A model generated the notes under the pieces. That model was not told where the DNA came from. It was given only the letters and a program-made list of their open reading frames with translations, and did no database searches. From positions 1-6,724 of the forward strand of contig DATHTJ010000071.1 of the NCBI GenBank assembly GCA_035463315.1: a DNA stretch of 6,724 nucleotides. Direction: 5' to 3'. This DNA comes from GCA-003244245 sp035463315 (lineage in GTDB: Bacteria; Actinomycetota; Actinomycetes; Mycobacteriales; Pseudonocardiaceae). Each line of letters opens with the position of its first letter. Position 1 is the stretch's first letter. Below, in pieces: positions 1 to 5,944 of this stretch. A program made the translations under genes and the position numbers.

Positions 1-146
1 CGCAAGGTATCACCGGCCGCGACCCATCCGGAATTCCAGTTTTGGGATGACGGCAGGTCCCAGTTGCTTTGGAGCGTATCGGTCTCGTAGAAAAGGTGGT
101 TAAAGACCTGATAGAGATCATGGCCTTTTTGGGGTCGGCTCAGACA
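1..146. other. Left-edge segment unrelated to the WD40 gene
   Basis: These bases are less GC-rich than what follows and do not continue the WD40 repeat pattern that begins abruptly at 147. On the plus strand a frame open from base 1 stops at 88-90, and the WD40 frame has a stop at 48-50. On the minus strand one frame is open from about 167 to the left edge. It reads protein-like sequence, including DLYQVFNHLFYETDTLQ and NWDLPSSQNWNSGW, but has no start codon. This could be the interior of a different gene joined here. I do not recognise the peptide, and a chance open frame is possible at this length. Confidence 0.35.
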
Positions 147-638
147 GGCGCCGACGGTGTGGTACGGCTATGGGACCCGACCACCGGGACCTCCCTACGC
201 ACGCTGAAAGGCCACTTCGGCCAGGTCCGAGCGTTGGCGGCCGACCCGACGGGCAGCTGGCTGGCCTCAGCCGGCGCCGACGGTGTGGTACGGCTATGGG
301 ACCCGATCACCAGGACCTCCCTGAGCACCCTGAAAGGCCACTCCGGGTCGGTCTTGGCATTGGCTGCCGACCCGAGGGGCCGCTGGTTGGCCTCGGCCGG
401 TGACGACGGTGTGGTGCGACTGTGGGACCCGACCACCGGGACGCTGCTCGCTACCGTCGTAGCGTCGGATGCGGGGTGGGCGGTGCTGCTCCCGGACGGC
501 AGCTTCAAGCTGCATGGCCAGCCCGCTGGCATATGGTGGCTGATCGGGTTGTGCCGGTTCGACGCCGTGGATCTTCCGGACATCGCGCCGTACCAGCCGC
601 AGCTGCGGCAGTTGCCTGACAACACCCCGATCCGCTGA
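69..638 (+). CDS. WD40 beta-propeller protein, 5'-truncated C-terminal remnant
   Basis: This is the tail of a WD40-repeat protein. Residues 27-68 and 69-110 are two full 42-residue repeats, and 111-128 begin a third. Each starts G-x-D-G-V-V-R-L-W-D-P, and the two full repeats carry the L-K-G-H and W-L-A-S-A blades. Residues 129-189 form a closing region (GWAVLLPDGSFKLHG, then LCRF and a Leu/Pro-rich end) of the kind I recall ending large actinobacterial WD40 effector or sensor proteins. A propeller needs about seven blades, so most of it and any N-terminal effector are missing. Residues 1-26 do not look like WD40 sequence and come from the unrelated left segment. The start is uncertain: TTG at 69 or ATG at 120, neither with a good ribosome site, and a stop at 48-50 blocks extension. 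The stop overlaps the NTPase start by one base (TGATG), which suggests coupling. It may be a pseudogene. Confidence 0.8.
   Translation: MERIGLVEKVVKDLIEIMAFLGSAQTGADGVVRLWDPTTGTSLRTLKGHFGQVRALAADPTGSWLASAGADGVVRLWDPITRTSLSTLKGHSGSVLALAADPRGRWLASAGDDGVVRLWDPTTGTLLATVVASDAGWAVLLPDGSFKLHGQPAGIWWLIGLCRFDAVDLPDIAPYQPQLRQLPDNTPIR
147..452 (+). repeat. 126-bp tandem coding repeats (WD40 blades)
   Basis: Units begin at 147, 273 and 399, exactly 126 bp apart, which is 42 codons or one WD40 blade. The first 34 bases of units 1 and 2 (147-180 and 273-306) are identical, and the rest of the unit has diverged moderately. The third unit is alike only over its first 50 or so bases. Such near-identity between blades at DNA level suggests recent duplication or gene conversion. 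It also makes the locus prone to recombination and to misassembly. Confidence 0.9.
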
Positions 639-3346
639 TGGCCACTGACCCGCGATGGGACCAGCTCAGCCAGCTCGCGCAGGCCGCCTGGCGCTGGGCC
701 TGGGCCACCGCGACGGCCCGCACCGGGGCCGTCGAGCCATCGGGCGTGCTGGTCGACACCGTGGATCTGCTCGCCGGCCTAGCCTTGGCTCACCGTTCAG
801 ACAGCCCGGTCAGCCAGTTGCTCGCGCATTTTCACATCCCGCCCGGTGCCCTGCTCGGCGACGGCGGCACCCGCCAGTACCGGGCCGAGGCGGTGCTGGA
901 CGCCGCCCGCCGCATCCCAGACGCCACGATGCCCCAGGTCGACGAGCAGGCCGAGCAGATCCTGGAGTACGCCCTTACCGCGATGCCGACCAGCTCCGAC
1001 GGGCTGGTCACGCTGTCCATGCTGTTCGGCGCGCTGCTGGAGACTACCAACCCCGCCTCGATGACGCTGCGCACCGAACTGGCCAGCCGTTGCGTCGACG
1101 TCGAACCGGTCCTGAAGTCCTGCCGCGAGCACCTCGGCACCCGTACCTCCTACGCGGACTACCTGCGCGATCACCACCCCTACCGGCCGCCCGAGGTCCA
1201 GCTGCCGCCCTACGCGCCGGACGAGCCGCGGACGCGTCGCCCACCGAAGAAACCCACCGACGACCCGCCGGATCTGGTCGGCATCACCGCCGAGGTGGAC
1301 GCCTTCGCCTACCTGATCGCCTCCAACACGCTCACCCCGCCGCTGGCCATCGGCCTGTTCGGCGACTGGGGATCGGGCAAGAGCTACTTCCTGCGCAGCG
1401 TGCAGCGCCGGATCGACCAGCTGGTCAGCACCGAGGGGGACCAGCCGCCGTTCTACCGAAACATCGCGCAGATCGAGTTCAACGCCTGGCAGTACGTGGA
1501 GGGCAACCTGTGGGCGAGCCTGCTGGAGCATCTGTTCCGCAACCTGCGCCGGGCCGGTAAGGAGGAAGCGGACGATCTGCTGGAAGCACGCCGGAATGAA
1601 TACCTGACCCAGATCACCGCGCGGACTGCGGAGCACCGCAGGGCGGTCAAGAAACGCGACGAGCTGGCCGAGGAGCAGCAGCAGGCCCAAAAGCTGGTCC
1701 AGGACAAGCACAGCGAGCGGGACCGGAAGCTGGCCGAGTTGGAGGAGACGCGGCGCCGCAATCCGTACCACGGTTGGAAGCCGTCGAAGAAGCTATCCGC
1801 GACACTCGCCGAGGTCGGGGAACGCACCGGGCTCGGCGAGCTGGGTACCCAAGCCGGCGAGCTGCAGCAGACTCTGGCGAGCACCGGTGACACGCTGCGC
1901 CGGGCAGGTCCGGTGCTCGGGGCGCTGCGCATCGGGGGGTGGCGCTACACCGTCGCGTTGCTCGTCGTGATCGGGCTCGGGCCGCTGAGCAGCGTCATCC
2001 TGAGCCAGCTCGATACCTCGGCGGTGTCCAACGTGATCGGCAGCGTGTCCGCCTTGCTGGCTGGGGTCACGGCCTACGCCGCCCGCGGCAGCAAGGTGCT
2101 CGCCGACACGCTCGGGGTGATCTCCCAGGCACAGGCCGAGCTGAACGCGGAGCTGGACGCCCGGCGCGAACAGCTCAACCAGGAGATCCGCGACGCCGAG
2201 ATCACGCTTGCGGACACGCAGCGGGAGTTGGCGTCCGCAGTCGATGCGGAACAACAGCTCGCTGCGTCGGTCGCCGAGTTGGAGGCCGAGCTGACCCGGA
2301 TCACCCCGAGCAGGGTGCTCGCGGAGTTCGTCGGCAAGCGGTTCGCCAGCGATGACTACCGCCGTCACCTTGGCGTGCCCGCCCTGGTGCGCCAAGACCT
2401 GGAGCGACTGTCCCGGCTGATCCAGCAGCACCACGACACCCCGACGATCAGCGACGAGCACGCGATCGACCGGGTGGTGCTCTACATCGACGACCTGGAC
2501 CGCTGCCCCGCCCACGTGGTGATCAAGGTACTGGAGGCGGTGCACCTACTGCTGGCATTCCCGCTGTTCGTGGTGGTGGTCGCGGTGGACGCGCGGTGGC
2601 TGACGTCCTCACTTCGCGAGCACTACACCCAGCTGAAGGGTGACTCGACAGTCCCCGCCGACTATCTGGAGAAGATCTTCCAGGTGCCGTTCTGGGTACG
2701 GCCCCTCGGTGCGGACACCCGCCGGGAGATGGTGCGCGGCTTGCTGGCGCCCAACCTGACCGGTCCGGTCCCGGCGACCGGTGCCAGTGCGGGCCCAGCC
2801 ACCGAGACCGACCTTTCCGACGCCGATCTGCCGGAGTTCACCCGGCTGGTGGAGTCCTTCAGCGTTACCGACCCGACGGAGCTGCCGTGGCTGCAGGCCA
2901 CGAAGCTGACCGTCACCGGCCCGGAACTCGGCCTGATCGAGGGCATCTCGGGGCTGATCGGCGCGACACCCCGGGCGGTCAAGCGCTTCATCAACATCTA
3001 CCTGCTGCTCAAATCGGTGGGTCGCAACCGCGGCTGGCCGCTGCCAGAGCAGGGCCAGATTGCGGTGCTGCTCGCCATCGCCACCGGGCTGCCCGATCTG
3101 GCCGGTGAGCTGCTGCCTCGCGTGGTGGCGACGCAGCCTCAGACCCTGCGGACGGCCCTGGTCGACACTGCCGGCGGGGATGCCGCCACTGCGCAGCGGG
3201 CCCGGCTGAACGCCTGGCTGACCGAACACCCAATCTGGTACGACGTCGCACTAGCTGGGACGGACCGTTGGGTCGACCTCATCCTGCGCTTTCGCTTCGC
3301 GGTCAGCTCGTCGATTCCCACAGATCCCAGGAGGGCAGCACCATGA
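638..3346 (+). CDS. KAP-family P-loop NTPase with intramolecular membrane anchor
   Basis: This is a complete 902-residue protein. Residues 10-75 and 100-166 are two helical units resembling the Clp-N substrate-binding repeat (my comparison by eye), followed by a Pro/charged linker at 183-212. Walker A is GDWGSGKS at 242-249. The KAP-typical FNAWQY is at 281-286. A coiled coil spans about 305-372. Two hydrophobic segments at 437-455 and 463-482 form a hairpin through the membrane, and a second coiled coil runs about 488-555. Walker B is VVLYIDDLDRC at 613-623, followed by the hydrophobic strand FPLFVVVVAVD. TPRAVKRFIN at 777-786 matches the conserved C-terminal KAP motif. Membrane helices between Walker A and B are the hallmark of the KAP family (Kidins220/ARMS, bacterial PifA). 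ATP hydrolysis at the inner membrane face is expected because the key residues are intact. It overlaps the WD40 gene (TGATG) and the next cistron (ATGA), so the three were probably one operon. A defence role is inferred from PifA and the WD40 partner, not shown. Confidence 0.93.
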   Translation: MATDPRWDQLSQLAQAAWRWAWATATARTGAVEPSGVLVDTVDLLAGLALAHRSDSPVSQLLAHFHIPPGALLGDGGTRQYRAEAVLDAARRIPDATMPQVDEQAEQILEYALTAMPTSSDGLVTLSMLFGALLETTNPASMTLRTELASRCVDVEPVLKSCREHLGTRTSYADYLRDHHPYRPPEVQLPPYAPDEPRTRRPPKKPTDDPPDLVGITAEVDAFAYLIASNTLTPPLAIGLFGDWGSGKSYFLRSVQRRIDQLVSTEGDQPPFYRNIAQIEFNAWQYVEGNLWASLLEHLFRNLRRAGKEEADDLLEARRNEYLTQITARTAEHRRAVKKRDELAEEQQQAQKLVQDKHSERDRKLAELEETRRRNPYHGWKPSKKLSATLAEVGERTGLGELGTQAGELQQTLASTGDTLRRAGPVLGALRIGGWRYTVALLVVIGLGPLSSVILSQLDTSAVSNVIGSVSALLAGVTAYAARGSKVLADTLGVISQAQAELNAELDARREQLNQEIRDAEITLADTQRELASAVDAEQQLAASVAELEAELTRITPSRVLAEFVGKRFASDDYRRHLGVPALVRQDLERLSRLIQQHHDTPTISDEHAIDRVVLYIDDLDRCPAHVVIKVLEAVHLLLAFPLFVVVVAVDARWLTSSLREHYTQLKGDSTVPADYLEKIFQVPFWVRPLGADTRREMVRGLLAPNLTGPVPATGASAGPATETDLSDADLPEFTRLVESFSVTDPTELPWLQATKLTVTGPELGLIEGISGLIGATPRAVKRFINIYLLLKSVGRNRGWPLPEQGQIAVLLAIATGLPDLAGELLPRVVATQPQTLRTALVDTAGGDAATAQRARLNAWLTEHPIWYDVALAGTDRWVDLILRFRFAVSSSIPTDPRRAAP
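3329..3334 (+). promoter_or_regulatory. Perfect Shine-Dalgarno for the third cistron
   Basis: AGGAGG lies within the last codons of the NTPase gene, 8 bases before the ATG at 3343. This is close to ideal spacing and supports a real gene start inside the overlap, even though the frame that follows is short. Confidence 0.75.
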
Positions 3347-3480
3347 CAGCGCAGCAAGGCGAGCACTGGACGCTCGAGTCCGAGCGGGGCTTCGAGAGGA
3401 TGGTGAGGGCTTCCTACACCGAGGACTCCCACGGCAAAGGGATGTCGTGCTCCCGAAGTAATTGCAGCGCACGGGAATAG
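3343..3480 (+). pseudogene. Third operon gene, probably 3'-truncated (45 codons left)
   Basis: The ATG overlaps the NTPase stop as ATGA and has a perfect AGGAGG eight bases upstream, so initiation is well supported. The frame begins MTAQQGEHWTLESERGF and ends after 45 residues. Its first 29 or so codons use mostly G/C at the third position. From about 3433 the third positions become mixed, and the frame runs antisense through the C-terminal codons of the convergent minus-strand gene that ends at 3414. The simplest reading is that the original gene was cut at about 3415-3435 and the rest is read-through into foreign DNA. A genuine 45-residue protein is the alternative. I do not recognise the N-terminal sequence. 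Confidence 0.5.
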
Positions 3481-3812
3481 TTGGCGCTCGCGTCGGTTGC
3501 TTGCGCAGTCAGGGACCGCGCCCGGGCCTCAGCTTGTTCGTAGTGAGCGGTGGCTTCCTCTACCATGACGCTGAGCTTCTGCACCCGGGACTCAAGACGC
3601 TGGATCTCGGCGCGCATCGGGTCGAGCAGGATCACAGTGGCATCAGCGACCTTTCTCAGGGAGTCGGTATCAAGGCTGCGACGGGTCGCCCGCGCGGTGA
3701 GCATCGCTCCGAAACCGCCTCCACTGAACACCGCGACGATGACAGCGGCGATCCATCCCGCGATAGAGCTCGCCGGTCCAGGAAGTTGCGCGGCCACCGC
3801 GGCGAAGCTCAT
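3414..3812 (-). CDS. Small membrane-anchored coiled-coil protein, phage-like
   Basis: This 132-residue protein has one hydrophobic, Gly/Ala-rich membrane segment at about 16-40. A mostly helical, heptad-rich region follows at about 62-122, containing MRAEIQRLESRVQKLSVMVEE, and it ends REHDIPLPWESSV. The start ATG overlaps the stop of the upstream 161-residue gene as ATGA, so the two are co-translated. No enzyme motif is visible. Single-helix coiled-coil proteins like this are common late in actinophage structural operons (for example as membrane or holin-associated accessory proteins), but I cannot name a family. Its 3' end runs against the truncated plus-strand cistron with no terminator between them. 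The frame as a protein is well supported; the phage origin is inference. Confidence 0.75.
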   Translation of the reverse strand: MSFAAVAAQLPGPASSIAGWIAAVIVAVFSGGGFGAMLTARATRRSLDTDSLRKVADATVILLDPMRAEIQRLESRVQKLSVMVEEATAHYEQAEARARSLTAQATDASANYSRALQLLREHDIPLPWESSV

Positions 3813-4294
3813 GACTCGACCTCCGCTCGTCGGATGATTCGGCGTGCCTGCCGCAAGTCAAGAGTGATCTCCCCGATCCGCCAGAGCCCAGCAAAACCGA
3901 AGGCGTAGGACACCACGCCTTCGTAAATGGATCCGGGATCGGCACCGCTGCCCGACCAGACAGTTAAGGGATAGCAGAGCAGTACGCCGGCGAAAAACAG
4001 CAACGCGATGCGCTCCCAAATCAACCGGTCACGGATGTCGCGGAGACACACTGAAGTCAGGAAAATCAGCCCAGAGAGTAAGAGCAGACCGTAATAACCG
4101 AGGCGCCACGGGTCGGGAATAAATCGGTCGATCGTGGAGGTGGGACTGCGGGGTCCGATGAGCCCGAGCGCGCCGACGAGCACGCAAGCGACCATGGCGA
4201 GGATCGCCATCGGGTGTCGACCATCGCGCACGACGAAAATGGTCGCCTGCGGGATCCGGTCGCGCTCCGGCGGATTAGTTTGATGACTCGTCAC
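3809..4294 (-). CDS. Four-helix integral membrane protein, phage-like
   Basis: This 161-residue protein has a polar N-terminus and four hydrophobic segments at about 29-47, 64-83, 93-111 and 122-139, then a basic C-terminal tail (RQARRIIRRAE). The start is GTG at 4294, preceded by AGGA at 4303-4300 with a five-base gap. The first 20 bases overlap the end of the 38-codon microgene in another frame, and the stop overlaps the 132-residue gene as ATGA. The coding DNA is visibly richer in A and T than the flanking KAP and hypothetical genes, which fits a separate origin. A motif resembling TIFVVRDGRHP opens the protein. I recall similar openings in actinophage membrane proteins but cannot verify this. 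The function is unknown. The small size and helix count permit a holin-like role, but the sequence does not prove it. Confidence 0.78.
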   Translation of the reverse strand: MTSHQTNPPERDRIPQATIFVVRDGRHPMAILAMVACVLVGALGLIGPRSPTSTIDRFIPDPWRLGYYGLLLLSGLIFLTSVCLRDIRDRLIWERIALLFFAGVLLCYPLTVWSGSGADPGSIYEGVVSYAFGFAGLWRIGEITLDLRQARRIIRRAEVES

Positions 4295-4391
4295 TGGTGT
4301 CCTGTCTTGTCACGGCGGCGGTAACCAGGCTCCCTGCGACACGGGAGATCACGCTTCGCGCGCCGATCGTCCGCGCGTCCCCAGTGTCCAC
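4275..4391 (-). CDS. 38-residue microprotein in the overlapping run
   Basis: A GTG at 4391 opens a 38-residue frame starting MDTGDARTIGARSVISRV and ending DTSDESSN before TAA at 4277-4275. A perfect AGGAGG at 4405-4400 stands eight bases upstream, better than any other ribosome site on this strand. The end overlaps the start of the 161-residue membrane gene by 20 bases, giving a chain of overlapping genes typical of phage operons. The centre could form a short amphipathic helix and the tail is acidic. No family is recognised. It is short, so the claim rests on the Shine-Dalgarno, the overlap and the G/C-rich third positions in its first part. Confidence 0.5.
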   Translation of the reverse strand: MDTGDARTIGARSVISRVAGSLVTAAVTRQDTSDESSN

Positions 4392-4399
4392 GACAACCC

Positions 4400-4405
4400 C
4401 CTCCT
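4400..4405 (-). promoter_or_regulatory. Perfect Shine-Dalgarno for the microgene
   Basis: AGGAGG reads on the minus strand eight bases before GTG at 4391. A second AGGAGG lies in the palindrome just upstream (minus 4420-4415), where it would be sequestered by pairing. Confidence 0.55.
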
Positions 4406-4414
4406 CACCCCACG

Positions 4415-4444
4415 CCTCCTCGGTGCCCCGGGGCACCGAGGAGG
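4415..4444. repeat. Perfect 30-bp palindrome
   Basis: The arms CCTCCTCGGTGCCCC and GGGGCACCGAGGAGG are exact reverse complements with no spacer. As RNA either strand would form a very stable hairpin. No T-run follows on either strand, so it is not a standard rho-independent terminator, though T-less terminators exist in actinobacteria. Reading on the minus strand it sits between the stop of the orphan fragment (4456) and the microgene Shine-Dalgarno (4405). A terminator, processing site or translation control element are all possible. Confidence 0.9.
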
Positions 4445-4455
4445 AAGTGGTCAGG

Positions 4456-4590
4456 CTACTCGTCTGCCTTCTTGAGGCCGGAACGCACTGGACGGATCTC
4501 CGTCCAGTGCGGGGGCGCGCCGATAGCGGGGATTCCGGGTGTCACGTGGGCGCCGGTTGGCGTCACCGTCGAGCAGATCCTGGCCCGCCC
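4456..4590 (-). pseudogene. Orphan C-terminal coding fragment, possibly phage structural
   Basis: A frame ending at TAG 4458-4456 reads STVTPTGAHVTPGIPAIG and then APPHWTEIRPVRSGLKKADE. Its third positions are strongly G/C and its Pro/Gly-rich texture looks like the tail of a real protein. Upstream of about 4590 the same frame runs out of phase inside the 410-residue gene and stops looking like protein, so the 5' part is absent. Position before three small overlapping genes suggests the end of a phage tail or other structural gene, but that identity is inference. The left limit given is approximate, because the join cannot be placed to the base. Confidence 0.4.
4484..4511. repeat. Inverted repeat, 13-bp perfect arms
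   Basis: CGCACTGGACGGA and TCCGTCCAGTGCG are separated by two bases (TC). The stem lies inside the C-terminal codons of the orphan fragment, 39 bases from the 30-bp palindrome. No T-run follows on either strand. Two long perfect hairpins this close are unlikely by chance and may act together. Confidence 0.85.
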
Positions 4591-5795
4591 GCGGTAAGCG
4601 GCCCCATCGCGGCCAGCAGCGCGGCGGGGCCCTGCGGTCGCGGTGAGCGGATCAGCTTCTGGTAGCCCGGCTCGTACTCGTCGACCGCAGCGAGGGTCTG
4701 GGTCGTGAGCTCGGCCCGGATGCCGCGCTCGCGGTGGCAGAACCGGATGAACGCCCGCAGCACGTCGGGCGCCTTGGCCAGGTAGTCGGCCTCGGCGACG
4801 ATCTTGCGGGGGATCCAGTCGACGAGCAGGATCTCTACCGCCGTGGGGCTCCAGCGCAGCGGGTCGCCCGGTCCGTAGTCGGTGCCGAACCACAGCAGGG
4901 AGTTGAGCAGGCCGCGGTGGTCGGGGTTGTCGAAACCGGCGCCGGACGGCGCGGCGAGGAACCGCTCGGTCAGCTCGGCCAGCGCGGCGTCGTCCCATTC
5001 AGGGCGCTGGTACCCGGAGCCGCCCTCGGGCAGCATCGCTGTCAACCATTCGACGAGCGGTCGGCAGGCCGGCCAGCTGTCGGACTCGCACGGCGGGAAG
5101 CTGATCGCACCGAGCTTGATCGCCTCGGTGATCCGGGCACGGGCGTCGGCCGCGTCGAGGTCACGAGCCTCGGTGTCCGGGCCGTCGGCGACGGCGAGCA
5201 TCCGCTGGACCAGCTCGTCGGTCGATCCCGGCACCACGAACGCGTCCTTGACCAGCGTGCCCATGTTGTGGTCGACGTAGACCACCGCGGTGATCTCATA
5301 GCCGCCCGGCAGTCGGGCACCGATCACGACGTTGTCGCCGTCACCGAGCACGTGCACGACCTCGAGCACCCGATCCGCGGGCACGGTCTCGGTGAGGTCG
5401 GCGAGCCAGCGCGGGAGGGCGTCGGCCCGGGACGAGATCTCGCGGCGGACCCGGCGGCGCAGCATGTCGTCGCCGGAGAACGCGGCGATGACGGCCAGCA
5501 GCGCCGACGTCTCGAGCAGGTCGACATCGAGGAAGGTCTGCACGAGCTCGTCGCGGGACGGCACCTCGGTCACCGGCTCCGGATCGAAGGGACCGTGGCG
5601 GCGGGGTTCGAGCGCAGCCAGCAGCATGCTGACCAGCTCGAGCATGGCGAGCGGGTGCTCGTCGGCGAGGGCGGTGGCGACGTTGCGTATCAGGTCTGGC
5701 TCGTCGCTGCCCGCCCGGCGCTGAGGCGGGGTACGCCCGGTCTGCTTGCGGGCGGCCGGACGTCCAGGCTTCCTGCGGCGTATGCGCTTGGGCAT
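4563..5795 (-). CDS. Conserved actinobacterial hypothetical protein, likely 3'-truncated
   Basis: This 410-residue soluble protein has a very basic N-terminus (MPKRIRRRKPGRPAARK), then a helical region rich in Leu and acidic residues (35-150). A beta-type segment follows with GDGDNVVIGARLPGGYEIT and VVYVDHNMGT (151-180). A later Trp-rich region holds LLWFGTDYGPGDPLRWSP (300-317). It ends near EYEPGYQKLIRSPRPQGPAA. I recall this as a conserved actinobacterial family of unknown function whose members continue into a further C-terminal domain (annotated as DUF6398, from memory). Here the protein stops about 15 residues after that motif in low-information sequence (TAGGPGSARR), exactly where the orphan fragment begins in another frame. 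Truncation by a DNA join near 4590-4600 is therefore likely. No catalytic motif is seen. A TAGCCT box sits six bases before the ATG and there is no Shine-Dalgarno, so a leaderless transcript is plausible. Confidence 0.8.
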   Translation of the reverse strand: MPKRIRRRKPGRPAARKQTGRTPPQRRAGSDEPDLIRNVATALADEHPLAMLELVSMLLAALEPRRHGPFDPEPVTEVPSRDELVQTFLDVDLLETSALLAVIAAFSGDDMLRRRVRREISSRADALPRWLADLTETVPADRVLEVVHVLGDGDNVVIGARLPGGYEITAVVYVDHNMGTLVKDAFVVPGSTDELVQRMLAVADGPDTEARDLDAADARARITEAIKLGAISFPPCESDSWPACRPLVEWLTAMLPEGGSGYQRPEWDDAALAELTERFLAAPSGAGFDNPDHRGLLNSLLWFGTDYGPGDPLRWSPTAVEILLVDWIPRKIVAEADYLAKAPDVLRAFIRFCHRERGIRAELTTQTLAAVDEYEPGYQKLIRSPRPQGPAALLAAMGPLTAGGPGSARR

Positions 5796-5801
5796 CCGGG
5801 C

Positions 5802-5807
5802 AGGCTA
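5802..5807 (-). promoter_or_regulatory. Candidate -10 box for leaderless transcription
   Basis: TAGCCT fits the actinobacterial TANNNT pattern and lies six bases before the ATG at 5795, placing transcription start at or next to the start codon. No Shine-Dalgarno is present and no convincing -35 is seen. The 149-base gap upstream (5796-5944) otherwise holds only a short 13-base palindrome at 5901-5913. Confidence 0.4.
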
Positions 5808-5944
5808 CAACCGACGAGCGTCGACGACTCGGCACGGTCAAGGCGTAAGGTCAGCGGCGAACACCTTCGCGACCCGACTAACCTGGACCGCTGGCGCGAC
5901 TGCCACAGTGGCATCGTCGTCACCTCGACTCACACGCCGTTCGG

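Noticed and set aside
797..1771. Minus-strand open frame of 324 codons opposite the NTPase N-terminal half
   Set aside because: It is a mirror frame with repetitive Gly/Val/Leu/Gln content and no ribosome site or family resemblance. The plus-strand reading is clearly coding.
1793..2545. Minus-strand open frame of 250 codons inside the KAP NTPase gene
   Set aside because: It is a His/Asp/Gly/Arg-rich shadow of the NTPase coding strand with no motif. The plus strand carries Walker A, Walker B and membrane segments.
3400..4600. Direct repeats that might be attachment sites flanking the phage-like block
   Set aside because: Comparing the two border regions by eye gave no shared direct repeat of useful length, and no integrase or tRNA is present, so no att site is claimed.
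4297..4665. Plus-strand frame of 122 codons across the palindromes
   Set aside because: No Shine-Dalgarno and no protein-like features. It runs antisense to the microgene and the orphan fragment, which have better support.
5901..5913. Short palindrome TGCCACAGTGGCA between the sodC-like gene and the 410-residue gene
   Set aside because: Six-base arms with no T-run and no matching second copy. It is too weak to call a terminator or operator.
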